Origin: JBBWZH01 sp035544115
GTDB taxonomy: Bacteria; Actinomycetota; Actinomycetes; Mycobacteriales; CADCTP01
DNA length: 64,000 nucleotides
Assembly: GCA_963714145.1 (NCBI GenBank)
Contig: OY970235.1
Location: forward strand, 6,138,001-6,202,000
Direction of reading: 5' to 3'
Below are positions 15,417 through 24,493 of the stretch, piece by piece. Position 1 is the stretch's first letter; the number at the start of each line of letters is the position of its first letter. The notes under the pieces were generated by a model that saw only the letters and a list, made by a program, of their open reading frames with translations, searched no databases and was not told the DNA's origin. The position numbers were made by a program, and so were the translations under genes.

Positions 15417-18257
15417 TCAGGACGCGCTGTACCGGCGGCCGGCCTCCCTGGCCACGTCGATCCGCGAGTGCACCTGCAGCTTGGTCAGGATGTGCGACAC
15501 GTGGGTCGCGACCGTGCGCGGGGAGAGGAACAGCTGGCTGGCGATGGCCGGGTTGGACATCCCGCCGGCCACCATCGCGGCGATCTTGGCCTCGGTCGGC
15601 GTCAGGCTCTCCCAGCCCTGCCGGGCCCGCCGGTGCGCGACCCGCGGGCTGCGCCGCACCCCGTACGCGCGGAGCCGGGCCTGCACCCGGGCCACGTCCC
15701 AGCCGGCGGCCAGCACGCTGAAGTCGTCCAGCGCGTGGTTCAGCGCGGCCTGCGCCGAGCCGAGGTCGCCGCCCTCGGCGAGCACCAGCGCGCCGGCCTC
15801 CAGCGCCTGCGCCCGCAACAGCGGTCGCCCGGCCAGCTGAGCCTGCTCGGCCGCCCGCAGCAGCCGGGTGGGATCCCGGTCGAGCAGGCCGCGGCAGAAC
15901 AGCGCGGCGGCGTGCCGGTGCGGGATGTCGGCCGCCGCGGCCAGCGCCTCCACCCGTACAGTCGCGGCGTCGGCCACCTCCGGCTCGCCCACGTCGACCG
16001 CCAGCCGGACCGCGTCGAGCAGGAGGTTTTCCCCGTCCGCGTCGTTGGCCAGCGCGGTACGCAGCAGGGCCAGCGCCTCGGCCGGCTCGCCGAGGTCCTC
16101 CAGGTCGAGGCTGCGGGCGAGGGTGTAGGTGGCGACCACCCGGTGCTCGATGCGGCCGGCGGCGGACTCGGCGGCGGCCAGGTGCCGGCGGCCGGCGGCC
16201 GGGTCGCCGCGGTGGAAGTTGATGATCGCCGCGACGCCGTGGTCGCAGCAGACCACCGACGGGTCCTTCAGGTCGTCCGGCAGCATGTCGACGTCGACCA
16301 GCGCGTCGTCCCACTGGCCGGCCTCGAGCCGCAGCTGGCCGAGCGCGCTGTGCGCCTGCACCAGCCGGACGACGCTGCCGCTGCGCTCGGCGAGCTGGCG
16401 CACCTTCTGCGCGGCGGCGATCGCCTTCTCGTGCCGGTCCAGGTCGCCGAGGGTGACCGCGTGGTTGATCAGCAGCAGCAGCCGCAGGTCGGTCAGCGCC
16501 GAATCGGTCGTGGCCGCGGTCAGCGCCTGCTCGAACAGCGGCAGCGCCTCGGCCACCTCGCCGCGCATCATCTTGACCAGGATGAGCACGTGCAGCGCCC
16601 AGCCCTTGGTCCAGGAGTCGCCGATCTCCTCGCCGGCGGCCAGCGCCTCGGTCGCCGTCCGGTGCGCGGTCTCGACCTGGCCCACGTCCCGCTGCATGCG
16701 CGCGGTGAGCGCGAGCAGCCGGGCCCGGTGCCGGGGCGCCAGCCCGGGCCGCTCCAGCGCCTGCCGCAGTTCTTCGATCGACTCGTCGGACCGGCCGGCG
16801 ATCGCCCGGCACTGCGCCAGCGTCCAGTGCAGATCCACCAGTACGCCGAAGTCCGTGACCCGCGCCAGGGCGCGACTGGCGACCGTGGCGGCCGCGGTCG
16901 GGTCGCCCACCCGGTACAACGCCTCGGCCAGCCGGCAGGCCAGCAGGTCGTGCGCGCCCGGCACCCCGGCCACCGTGCCGGCCTCGTCGGTGGCGCCGGC
17001 CACCGCGCGGCGCAGCAGGTCGACGGCGGCCTTCGGGGAGTGGCCGATCAGCAGCGGGGCCGCGTCGATCAGCCAGCGCAGCACCCAGTCGTCCACCGGT
17101 TCGGTGGCCGACACGACGCCGGACGAGCCGACCGACGGCAGCATCTGCCGGGCCACCCGGTCGACCGGCGCGCCCGACTCGATCAGCGCCCGGGCCGCGG
17201 ACTGGTGCCAGGCCGCCCGTACGGCCGCGGGCATCTGCTCGTAGAGGGAGGTGCGGATCAGCGGGTGCCGGAAGGCCATGTTGTCGCCGGCCTCGACCAC
17301 CACGCCGGCGGACCGGGCCTCCTCCAGCACCGGTATCAGCTCGGTGATCGTTCGGCCGGAGACGATTGTCAGGTCGGAGACCGAGAAGTCCACGCCGAGC
17401 AGCGCGGCGGCCCGGAGCATCTCGCGTACCGGGGCGGACAGGAAGCGGAGCCGGTCGGCGATCACCTCGGACAGCGAACGCGAGCCGGCCTCACCGGTCA
17501 CCTCGGCGACGCCGGACGGGGTGACCTCCAGCACCTCGCTCCGGCCCAGCGCGTCGACCAGCTCGGTCACGTACAGCGGGTTTCCGGCGGCATTGGCGGC
17601 CAGCTCGAGCAACCCCGCGGACGGGGTGCCGCCGGCCAGCTCGGCGACCAGCTCGGCCACCGCGACGTCGGCCAGCCGGGTCAGCCGGATCCGGTCAGCC
17701 GGGTCGACGCCGTCGCGCAGGGCAATCAGAGTGTCGCGCCGGGGCACCGGGCGCATCATGCCGACCAGCAGCAGCGGCAGCTGGCGCACCGACGAGTCGG
17801 CCAGCCGGCGCCAGAGCGCGATCGTCGCACCGTCCGCCCACTGCAGGTCGTCCACCACCAGCACGGTGGGTTGGGCCGCGCAGAGCTCGTCCACCAGCGC
17901 GAGCAGCCGCTCGGCGGCCGCAGCGGGCAGGTCGACGGCCAACTCGCCGCGCAGCAGCCCGGCGATCGCGGCCCGGCGCGGATCGGCCGGCGTCTCCCGC
18001 ACCCGCAGCCCGTACGTGAGCGGGAGCAGCGGCAACTGCTGGCCGAGCTCGTCGCCGGCGCCCCAGAAGACCTGCGCGCCGCCCTCGGCCGCGGCGGCCG
18101 CCGCGGCCCGGACCAGCGCGGTCTTGCCGATGCCCGGCTCGCCCTCGACCAGCACGGCACGGCCCCGGCCGGCGATCAGCTCGGCCACCCACCCGCCGAA
18201 CCTCGCCGATTCCCGGGCGCGCCCCAGGATCGGACGGATCGGCGGCTGAGCGGACAC
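15417..18257 (-). CDS. LAL-type LuxR transcriptional regulator (AAA/STAND ATPase)
   Basis: 946 residues from the GTG at 18257. An N-terminal AAA/STAND module has Walker A GEPGIGKT at 39-46 and Walker B VLVVDDLQWAD; a middle region of helical tetratricopeptide-like repeats follows; the last 60 residues are a LuxR HTH (LTPTEAKIAAMVAGGMSNPA and LFLSPRTVATHVSHIL). Large ATP-binding LuxR proteins of the MalT type bind small inducers and activate secondary metabolism or uptake genes. It is divergent from a small secreted repeat-peptide gene, so the shared intergenic region is a likely target. Confidence 0.93.
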   Translation of the reverse strand: MSAQPPIRPILGRARESARFGGWVAELIAGRGRAVLVEGEPGIGKTALVRAAAAAAAEGGAQVFWGAGDELGQQLPLLPLTYGLRVRETPADPRRAAIAGLLRGELAVDLPAAAAERLLALVDELCAAQPTVLVVDDLQWADGATIALWRRLADSSVRQLPLLLVGMMRPVPRRDTLIALRDGVDPADRIRLTRLADVAVAELVAELAGGTPSAGLLELAANAAGNPLYVTELVDALGRSEVLEVTPSGVAEVTGEAGSRSLSEVIADRLRFLSAPVREMLRAAALLGVDFSVSDLTIVSGRTITELIPVLEEARSAGVVVEAGDNMAFRHPLIRTSLYEQMPAAVRAAWHQSAARALIESGAPVDRVARQMLPSVGSSGVVSATEPVDDWVLRWLIDAAPLLIGHSPKAAVDLLRRAVAGATDEAGTVAGVPGAHDLLACRLAEALYRVGDPTAAATVASRALARVTDFGVLVDLHWTLAQCRAIAGRSDESIEELRQALERPGLAPRHRARLLALTARMQRDVGQVETAHRTATEALAAGEEIGDSWTKGWALHVLILVKMMRGEVAEALPLFEQALTAATTDSALTDLRLLLLINHAVTLGDLDRHEKAIAAAQKVRQLAERSGSVVRLVQAHSALGQLRLEAGQWDDALVDVDMLPDDLKDPSVVCCDHGVAAIINFHRGDPAAGRRHLAAAESAAGRIEHRVVATYTLARSLDLEDLGEPAEALALLRTALANDADGENLLLDAVRLAVDVGEPEVADAATVRVEALAAAADIPHRHAAALFCRGLLDRDPTRLLRAAEQAQLAGRPLLRAQALEAGALVLAEGGDLGSAQAALNHALDDFSVLAAGWDVARVQARLRAYGVRRSPRVAHRRARQGWESLTPTEAKIAAMVAGGMSNPAIASQLFLSPRTVATHVSHILTKLQVHSRIDVAREAGRRYSAS

Positions 18258-18442
18258 ACCAGGATGATAAATCCCGCTTCCGGTGGCCAACAAGAAGATC
18301 ACAATCGGGTCACGTGTACCGCGTACCTTCGATGATCGCAAATCTTCATGCAGTGTTTTCAATAGGCGCCCGATGCCCCATAGGGCAGCGCTTCCATTAG
18401 ACGATCATCGCCGGATTTATCCAGGATAAGTCCCGGGAGCGC

Positions 18443-18470
18443 TTGATCGGTGCAGAGATCCTGCTAGGGT
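18443..18470 (+). promoter_or_regulatory. Candidate promoter of the secreted repeat-peptide gene
   Basis: TTGATC and TAGGGT are separated by 16 nt, about 100 nt upstream of the peptide start, in the region divergent from the LAL regulator. Both hexamers fit vegetative actinomycete promoters. Confidence 0.45.
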
Positions 18471-18571
18471 CGCGACGGCTTCTTACCGACCACCGCCCGC
18501 ATGGAGCGCCAGAGAATGAACGATTCCATGATCGTTTGTCGCGCTCTGCAGCCGTCGCCGGAGGAAAGATC

Positions 18572-18823
18572 GTGCGAATTCGCCGGAGCCTCGTCGCAGC
18601 CGTTGTACTGGCCCTGACGCTGACCGGAATTCTGCTCGCCAGCACGTTCGGCACTGCTGGATCCGTCGAAAAAAGAGATACGAACATCAGCAATGGCTCC
18701 ACTGTGGACGATGCCGGGAAGGTCCCCGGAGGAATGGGGTACGACACCGCCGCGCCCAATGGCATGGGCTACGACACCGCCGCCCCCGGCGGCATGGGAT
18801 ACGACGGAACGCCGACGCCCTGA
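18572..18823 (+). CDS. Small secreted peptide with three decapeptide repeats
   Basis: 83 residues from the GTG at 18572, with GGAGGAAAG placed well upstream. The N-terminus is a signal peptide (VRIRRS then VAAVVLALTLTGILLAS). After a polar linker come three near-identical 10-residue units, GGMGYDTAAP, NGMGYDTAAP and a final GGMGYDGTPTP. There are no cysteines and no known domain. It is divergent from a LAL regulator. A precursor of short signal peptides is possible; a structural wall peptide is an alternative. I do not recognise the family. Confidence 0.72.
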   Translation: MRIRRSLVAAVVLALTLTGILLASTFGTAGSVEKRDTNISNGSTVDDAGKVPGGMGYDTAAPNGMGYDTAAPGGMGYDGTPTP

Positions 18824-18940
18824 TCAAGGGCTGAGCGGTTCATGAGCCCTCGGCACCCGTAGCGGCTGAACTGGTCCCAGGTTGAGCCACTGATCACGGG
18901 CCCCGAATCAGGTAAGAAGCCACGCTGAGGCCGAACCGCT

Positions 18941-18996
18941 GGAAGGCCGGTGCGCTGTCCCTGCCTCCCAGGGTCAGGGCAGCGCGCCGGCCTTCC
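18941..18996. terminator. Strong bidirectional terminator overlapping the aminopeptidase 3' end
   Basis: GGAAGGCCGG plus GCGCTG plus CCCTG pair with CAGGG plus CAGCGC plus CCGGCCTTCC around a short loop. One arm consists of the final codons of the minus-strand aminopeptidase, whose stop lies in the loop. It would also end the plus-strand peptide transcript. Confidence 0.75.
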
Positions 18997-20437
18997 GCAA
19001 CACCGCCACGGCCGCCGGGAGGCCGCTGAGCGCCGTCGCGAGATCGGTGGGCCGGGCGATCCGCCAGGCATTCCGGTTCACGTAGCAGCGCAGCGCCGCG
19101 TCGAACCGGTCCGGGCCGGCTGCTGTCCGCGCGGCGGCCAGCGCGGCTGAACCCTTCGCGTAAACCGTGCTGTAGTACCGGCCGGAGTCGGCACCGAAGT
19201 CCTGCATCGACCCGCCGACCCGGTCCGCCAGGTTCACCGCGCCCGGCTGCCCGTCGTTGTTCACGAGCTGCTCGGCGTAGGTCGCGAATGCCTCGTCCAG
19301 CCAGGGATCACGGGCCTGCGAATCGCCGATCATCCCGTAGAACCACTGGTGTGCGGTCTCGTGCACGGCGACCAGTGGATCGTCGGCCAGCATCAGGATC
19401 GAGCCGGGGTACTCGATGCCGCCGCCCCCGATCGGCAGCCGGGCCACCGTCAGCACCGGGAACGGAAACGGGCCGAACCGCTTGGTCAGCTCGCGCAGCG
19501 CCCGGCTGTGCTGGCGGACCAGTTCGGCCGGCTGCTGATCCGCCGGCACCCCGACGATCAGCCGGGTGCCCGCCACGGTCTGTTCCTTCACGCTGAACGG
19601 GCCGACAGCGACACTGACGTCGCGGGCCCGGTCGGCGATCGCGTGCCAGCGCCGGCGGCCGGTGCCCGCGTCGGCGGGCTGGTCGGCGACGCCACTGCTC
19701 AGCACCGTGTACCTGGCCGGCGCGGTCACCGTCAGGTCGATCTGGGCGGCCTCGCTGGTCGCGCTCTCCGCGGTGAACTGGAGCAGCGGCTCGGTGTGCC
19801 AGCCGACGCCGCGCTCCCAGGCCAGCAGCGGCTGCCCGCTGCCCCACCAGGCGTACTGGTCGACCCGGCCGAACCGGTCGAACGCGCCGTTGCCGAGCTT
19901 GAGGGTGAACGCCACGTCGGCGCTGACCTGCTGGCCGGCCGGCACCTCGCGGCCCAGCGGCAGCACCAGCAGGCCGCCCTGGGTGCCCGCGCCGGCGCCG
20001 GCCCGGTCGATCCGGAACGGCTGCCCGTCCGGGGTCGCGGTGGCCGACTGGATCTTGATCGAATTGCCCATGTCGACGCTCGGCGCCGTGTTCGCGGTGA
20101 GCCGGAACACCATCTCGCGGATCGGCAGGTCCGGGGTGAAGTCGACGTGCTCGGTGCCGGTCACGCTGGTCATGTCCGCGCTGAGCTCGAAGCTGAGCCG
20201 GATCCGCGGCCGGTTCGGGTCCGGCTCGGCGTAGCTGGTCGGGCAGTCGCCGGCCGCCCCGGACCCCGGGCTGGACCCCGGGCTGGACCCCGGGCCGGGG
20301 CTCTGGTCGGACGGGGTGCCACCGGTCGAGCTGGTGACCGACGGCGCCGACCGGTCGAACCGGGCGTCGCTGCCGCCGATGACCCCGCAGCCGGTCGTCA
20401 GCAGGGTCACGGCGAGCACGGCAGTGGCTCGGCGCAT
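18974..20437 (-). CDS. M1-family metallopeptidase, secreted lipoprotein
   Basis: 487 residues from the ATG at 20437. A lipoprotein signal with lipobox LTTGC gives a likely acylated cysteine near residue 17, followed by a Ser/Gly/Pro-rich linker with SSPG repeats. The catalytic zinc site is HETAH at 359-363, with Glu 382 exactly 18 residues later in WLDEAF, the gluzincin M1 pattern; the preceding GGGGIEYPG is a variant of the GAMEN substrate loop. Probably trims peptides at the cell surface. The N-terminal half matches the M1 beta domain. Confidence 0.9.
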   Translation of the reverse strand: MRRATAVLAVTLLTTGCGVIGGSDARFDRSAPSVTSSTGGTPSDQSPGPGSSPGSSPGSGAAGDCPTSYAEPDPNRPRIRLSFELSADMTSVTGTEHVDFTPDLPIREMVFRLTANTAPSVDMGNSIKIQSATATPDGQPFRIDRAGAGAGTQGGLLVLPLGREVPAGQQVSADVAFTLKLGNGAFDRFGRVDQYAWWGSGQPLLAWERGVGWHTEPLLQFTAESATSEAAQIDLTVTAPARYTVLSSGVADQPADAGTGRRRWHAIADRARDVSVAVGPFSVKEQTVAGTRLIVGVPADQQPAELVRQHSRALRELTKRFGPFPFPVLTVARLPIGGGGIEYPGSILMLADDPLVAVHETAHQWFYGMIGDSQARDPWLDEAFATYAEQLVNNDGQPGAVNLADRVGGSMQDFGADSGRYYSTVYAKGSAALAAARTAAGPDRFDAALRCYVNRNAWRIARPTDLATALSGLPAAVAVLRKAGALP

Positions 20438-20569
20438 GCCGGCCACCTTACGAGGACGGCCGGTGTGATCGCCGTGAACGAGCGCTCCGGGCGAAATTGC
20501 CCAGTTGGCCCGCAACCGGATCCGTCTCGATATCGTGCATCCGTACAGTCGGGTCGTCTGGAGGAGAAG

Positions 20570-21787
20570 GTGGACATCGACGGGCAGCGGCCGGTCCGGG
20601 ACTACCCGTTCGGTTCAGACTCCAGGCTCGCCGTCCACCCGCTGTTCGACCAGCTGCGCGAGCAGGAGCCGGTGTCCCGGATCCGGCTGCCGTACGGCGG
20701 CACCGGCTGGCTGGTCACCCGGTACGCCGACGTCCGGCTGGTGCTCACCGACCCGCGGTTCAGCCGGGCCGCCGCGGCCGCCGCGGATGTCCCCCGGCTG
20801 GTGCCGGAGCCGGCGTCGCGCGCCTCGATCGTGATGATGGACCCGCCGGAACACACCCGGCTGCGTGGCATCGTGGCCAAGGCGTTCACCGCCCGCCGGG
20901 TGACCGAGCTGCGACCGCGGCTGGAACAGCAGGCGGACGGGCTGCTGACCGCGATCGGGTCGGCCGGGCCGCCGGCCGATCTGGTCGCCGACTTCGCGTT
21001 GCCGCTGTCCATCGGGGTGATCTGCGAGCTGCTCGGCGTGCCGTACGAGGACCGGGACAAGTTCCGGACCTGGTCCACGGTGGCCCTGTCGAGCACCGCC
21101 TACCCGCCGGACGAGATCCGGGACGCGGTCGGCGAGCTGGGCGGCTACCTCAGCGAGCTGATCTGGCGGCGGCGGGCCGAGGCGGACGCCGGGGTGATCA
21201 GCGCCGACCTGTTCGGCGAGCTGGTCCGGGCCCGGGACGACGCCCGGCTGACCGAGCAGGAGCTGGTCACCACCGGGGCCACCCTGCTCGCCGCCGGCTA
21301 CGAGAACACCGCCAACACGATCGCCAACTTCACCGTGGAGCTGCTGGCCCTGCCGGCGCGGTGGGAGCGGCTGCGGGCCGAGCCGGAGCGGGTGCCGGCC
21401 GCGGTCGAGGAGATGCTCCGGTTCACCATGTTCGGGCTGGGCGCGAACTTCGCCCGGATCGCCACCGAACCGGTCGAGCTCGGCGGCGTCCGGATCGGGG
21501 CCGGCGAGGCGGTCTTCACCTCGCTGCCGGCGGCCAACCGCGACCCGGCCGTCTTCGACCGGGCCGGCGAGCTGGACCTGACCCGGCCGGACAACCCGCA
21601 CCTGGCCTTCGGCCACGGCATCCACCACTGCCTGGGCGCCCAGCTCGCCCGGCTCGAACTGCAGGTCGCGCTGAGCGCGCTGCTGCGCCGGCTGCCCGGC
21701 CTGCGGCTGGCCGTCGCCGAGGCGGAGATCCCGTGGAAGGCCGGCCTGCTCGTGCGCGGGCCGGAGTCCCTGCCGGTGACCTGGTGA
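20570..21787 (+). CDS. Cytochrome P450
   Basis: 405 residues from the GTG at 20570, with GGAGGAGAAG upstream. The haem-binding motif is FGHGIHHCLGAQLARLE with Cys 354, and the K-helix has EMLR (ExxR). The I-helix reads LAAGYENTANT, with Glu-Asn where most bacterial P450s have Asp/Glu-Thr, a variation seen in some biosynthetic P450s. It is the first gene of a coupled operon with an MFS transporter and a nucleotidyltransferase, suggesting tailoring of a small molecule or peptide that is then exported. The redox partner is not encoded here. Confidence 0.95.
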   Translation: MDIDGQRPVRDYPFGSDSRLAVHPLFDQLREQEPVSRIRLPYGGTGWLVTRYADVRLVLTDPRFSRAAAAAADVPRLVPEPASRASIVMMDPPEHTRLRGIVAKAFTARRVTELRPRLEQQADGLLTAIGSAGPPADLVADFALPLSIGVICELLGVPYEDRDKFRTWSTVALSSTAYPPDEIRDAVGELGGYLSELIWRRRAEADAGVISADLFGELVRARDDARLTEQELVTTGATLLAAGYENTANTIANFTVELLALPARWERLRAEPERVPAAVEEMLRFTMFGLGANFARIATEPVELGGVRIGAGEAVFTSLPAANRDPAVFDRAGELDLTRPDNPHLAFGHGIHHCLGAQLARLELQVALSALLRRLPGLRLAVAEAEIPWKAGLLVRGPESLPVTW

Positions 21788-23262
21788 CCGAGACGGCCGG
21801 CCCGCCCCGGCCGGGGGCGGCCGAGCCCGGCCAGCCGCCGCGGCCGGCCCAGGACCGACCGGCAGAAGCGGCGGAGGCAGCCGAGCCCGGCCAGCCGCCG
21901 CGGCCGGCCCAGGACCGACCGGCAGAAGCGGCGGGGGCTGCCGAGCCCGGCCGGCCGGGCCAGGACCGACCGGCCGGAGCGGCGGGGGCGGCCGGGCCGG
22001 GCCAGCCGGGCCAGCCGGCCCGGGGGGTGCTGCTGGGGAACGCCGACTTCCGGATGCTCTGGGCCGGAACCACGGTGGCCCAGTTCGGCACCAGCGTCGG
22101 GCAGATCGCGATCCCGCTGCTGGCGGTCCGGGCGCTGGCGGCGACCCCGCTGGACATGGGCGTGCTGACGGCCGCCCAGACGGTCGGCTTTCTGCTGGTC
22201 GGGCTGCCGGCCGGGGCCTGGGTGGATCGCATCGCCCGGCGCCGGCTGATGCTCAGCATGGACCTGGCCCGGTCGGCCCTGCTGCTGAGCATCCCGATCA
22301 CCTGGTGGCTGGGGGCCCTGACCATCCCGCAGCTGATCGGCACGGCGTTCCTGGTCGGCCTGGCCGCGGTCTTCTTCGAGGTCGCGTACGGCTCGTACCT
22401 GCCGTCCCTGGTCGGCCGGGAGCACCTGATGGAAGGCAACGCCAAGCTGCAGGCCAGCCAGTCGGTCGCGGTGATCTCCGGGCCGTCCCTAGGCGGCACC
22501 CTGGCCGGGCTGGTCGGGGCCGCCAACGCGGTGCTCACCACGGCCGCCGGGTTCCTGGTCTCGGCGGCGCAGCTCTGGCGGATCCGCACCCCGGAGGTGC
22601 CGCCGCCGAAGCCGGCCCGGCGCAACCTGCGGGCCGAGATCGGCGAGGGCTTCCGGTTCGTCTTCGGCGACCGGATGCTGCGCGCGATCGCCTGCTGTAC
22701 GGCCACGAACAACCTGTTCCAGGTGATCGCGGTGACGCTGGCCGTGCTGTTCCTGACCCGGGAGATCGGCCTGTCCCCGGCGGCCACCGGGCTGGTGCTG
22801 GCGGTCAGCGGGGTCGGCGGCGCGCTCGGCGCGCTGACCGCCCGGTGGATCTCGTTGCGGGTCGGCCAGGCCCGCACCATCTGGCTGTCCATGCTCTGCT
22901 CCCGGCCGTTCACCCTGCTGCTGGCGCTGGCCATGCCGGGCTGGCGGGTCGCCCTGTTCGGGATCGGCTGGTTCGCGATCGGCTACGGCGGGACGGTCTA
23001 CAACGTGGCGCAGGTGACGTTCCGGCAGCACATGTGCCCGGACCGGCTGCTCGGCCGGATGAACGCCTCGAACCGGTTCCTGGCCTGGGGCACGCTGCCG
23101 TTGGGCGGCCTGCTCGGCGGCGTCCTGGGCGAGTGGCTGGGCATCCGCAACGCGCTCTGGGTGGCCGCGGCCGGGCTGGTGCTGTCCGTGCTCTGGCTGC
23201 TGTTCTCCCCGCTGCGCGGCCTGCGCGACGTCCCCGGCCCGGCACCCGAGGCGGCCCGATGA
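21784..23262 (+). CDS. MFS transporter with repetitive N-terminal tail
   Basis: 492 residues starting at a GTG that overlaps the P450 stop (GTGA). The first 80 residues are a disordered tail of repeated PGQPPRPAQDRPAEAA units. Then come about twelve transmembrane segments with the MFS loop motif GAWVDRIARRRLMLSMD; it is most like the MFS_3/enterobactin-exporter (EntS) type. Probably exports the product linked to the neighbouring P450. The stop overlaps the next gene. Confidence 0.9.
   Translation: MTETAGPPRPGAAEPGQPPRPAQDRPAEAAEAAEPGQPPRPAQDRPAEAAGAAEPGRPGQDRPAGAAGAAGPGQPGQPARGVLLGNADFRMLWAGTTVAQFGTSVGQIAIPLLAVRALAATPLDMGVLTAAQTVGFLLVGLPAGAWVDRIARRRLMLSMDLARSALLLSIPITWWLGALTIPQLIGTAFLVGLAAVFFEVAYGSYLPSLVGREHLMEGNAKLQASQSVAVISGPSLGGTLAGLVGAANAVLTTAAGFLVSAAQLWRIRTPEVPPPKPARRNLRAEIGEGFRFVFGDRMLRAIACCTATNNLFQVIAVTLAVLFLTREIGLSPAATGLVLAVSGVGGALGALTARWISLRVGQARTIWLSMLCSRPFTLLLALAMPGWRVALFGIGWFAIGYGGTVYNVAQVTFRQHMCPDRLLGRMNASNRFLAWGTLPLGGLLGGVLGEWLGIRNALWVAAAGLVLSVLWLLFSPLRGLRDVPGPAPEAAR
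21826..21985. repeat. 60-bp in-frame tandem repeats in the MFS N-terminal tail
   Basis: Two almost identical 60-bp copies and a shorter, diverged third encode the PGQPPRPAQDRPAEAA tail of the transporter. All copies keep the frame. Confidence 0.75.
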
Positions 23263-24440
23263 CCGCCGCGATGGGCGGGCAGTCGCCGGCCGGACCAGCG
23301 GGCGAACTCCGGCCGGACCAGCCGCCGGACGAGCCGCCGACGCCGCCGACGCCGCCGACCCAGCCGACCCGGCCGGCGAGCGAGCCGGCGAGCGGGCCGG
23401 TGCTGGGGCTGGATGTGCTGGACGCCCTGCTCGGCGTCCCGCCCGGGTACCCGCCGTGGCGGGCGGCGGAGATGGCCCGTCGGCAGCGGGTGCTGGCGAC
23501 CTGGCTGTCGGCGGCCGAGGCTCGCGGCATGCCGCTGCGGCCGGCCGCGGCCGAGCACCTGGCCAGGGTCCGGCGCCGGATGGCCGACCTGTACGCGGTG
23601 GCCGACCAGTTGGCCGCCGCGCACCGGGTGACCGTGCTCAAGGGGATGCGGATCGCGGCGCACCTGCCGGCCGGGCTGCTGCGCGAGTCCGGCGACGTGG
23701 ACCTGGTCGCCGCCGACCAGGCCAGCCTCTGGGGCTGCGTGCTCGACCTGCGCGACCGGTACGGCGCGGTGCCGCAGGGGGTGAGCGTGCTGCAGCCACT
23801 GGCCGGCGGCCGGCTGCACCTCGGGGTGTCGATGAAGTGGCCGGCCGAGGAGCCCTACCTGGACAAACCGATGGGAGCGGACGTCACCACCTGCGCGTTC
23901 TCCGGTGACTTCCGGGGCGTGCCGGTCCGCGCCGAGCCGCTGGCCGACACCGACCTGTGCAGCCTGTTCGCGATCGCCGAGGAACGGTTCCAGCGCAAGT
24001 TCCGGGTCAAGGACCTGCTCGACCTGGTCGCGCTGGCCGGCGTCCTGGACCGCCGGTTCGGCCCGGACCTGGTCGAGCGGGTCACCGAACCGGCGCTGGC
24101 GCTCTGCCTGGCGCCGGAGTTGCGGCAACTGGTCGGCAAGGCCGCCGACTGGGCGCCGCTGCCGGCCCGCTGGGCGGACGTCCAGGCGGCGCTCGAACCG
24201 CTCGCCGTGGCCGAGCGCGCGCAGCGCGGCCCGGGCCGGGCCGGCATGCACCGGCTCCGCTTCGGCTTCCCGCTGGACGACCGGCCGAACGGGGTGCTCG
24301 CGGCGGACGTGCACCCGTTCGACGGGGGCGAGTTGGTCCGCACCCCGCTGGGCAGCTGCCTGCTGGTGGACGATCCGGTCATCCCAGCCGAGCTACACGA
24401 ACGGGCCGTGGCCGAGGCCGAGCGGCTGGCGACGCAATGA
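23259..24440 (+). CDS. Nucleotidyltransferase-family protein (PF14907-like)
   Basis: 393 residues whose ATG overlaps the transporter stop (ATGA). After a 45-residue Pro/Thr-rich tail comes a fold of the NTP_transf_5 type, with VLKGMRIAAHLP followed by SGDVDLVA, the acidic pair expected to bind metal-NTP. Such proteins occur in several natural-product and RiPP clusters, where their substrate is often unknown. Coupling to the P450 and MFS genes indicates one pathway. A terminator begins 5 nt after the stop. Confidence 0.78.
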   Translation: MTAAMGGQSPAGPAGELRPDQPPDEPPTPPTPPTQPTRPASEPASGPVLGLDVLDALLGVPPGYPPWRAAEMARRQRVLATWLSAAEARGMPLRPAAAEHLARVRRRMADLYAVADQLAAAHRVTVLKGMRIAAHLPAGLLRESGDVDLVAADQASLWGCVLDLRDRYGAVPQGVSVLQPLAGGRLHLGVSMKWPAEEPYLDKPMGADVTTCAFSGDFRGVPVRAEPLADTDLCSLFAIAEERFQRKFRVKDLLDLVALAGVLDRRFGPDLVERVTEPALALCLAPELRQLVGKAADWAPLPARWADVQAALEPLAVAERAQRGPGRAGMHRLRFGFPLDDRPNGVLAADVHPFDGGELVRTPLGSCLLVDDPVIPAELHERAVAEAERLATQ

Positions 24441-24445
24441 CGGCC

Positions 24446-24475
24446 GGGGTGCCGCCGGTCGCCCGGTGGCACCCC
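24446..24475. terminator. Bidirectional terminator between the nucleotidyltransferase and the 16-codon gene
   Basis: GGGGTGCC, one mismatch, CCGG, a 4-nt loop, CCGG, then GGCACCCC. It starts 5 nt after the plus-strand nucleotidyltransferase stop and 18 nt after the minus-strand small ORF stop, so it can end both transcripts. Confidence 0.7.
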
Positions 24476-24493
24476 GCCGCGGTTGGTGATGGC

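Noticed and set aside
18366..18415. tRNA-like stretch on the minus strand (GTCTAATGG followed by a TGCCC/GGGCA stem)
   Set aside because: It resembles the 5' half of a tRNA but lacks a T-arm (no GGTTCGA) and a matching acceptor 3' strand. Too weak to call a tRNA or an attachment-site remnant.
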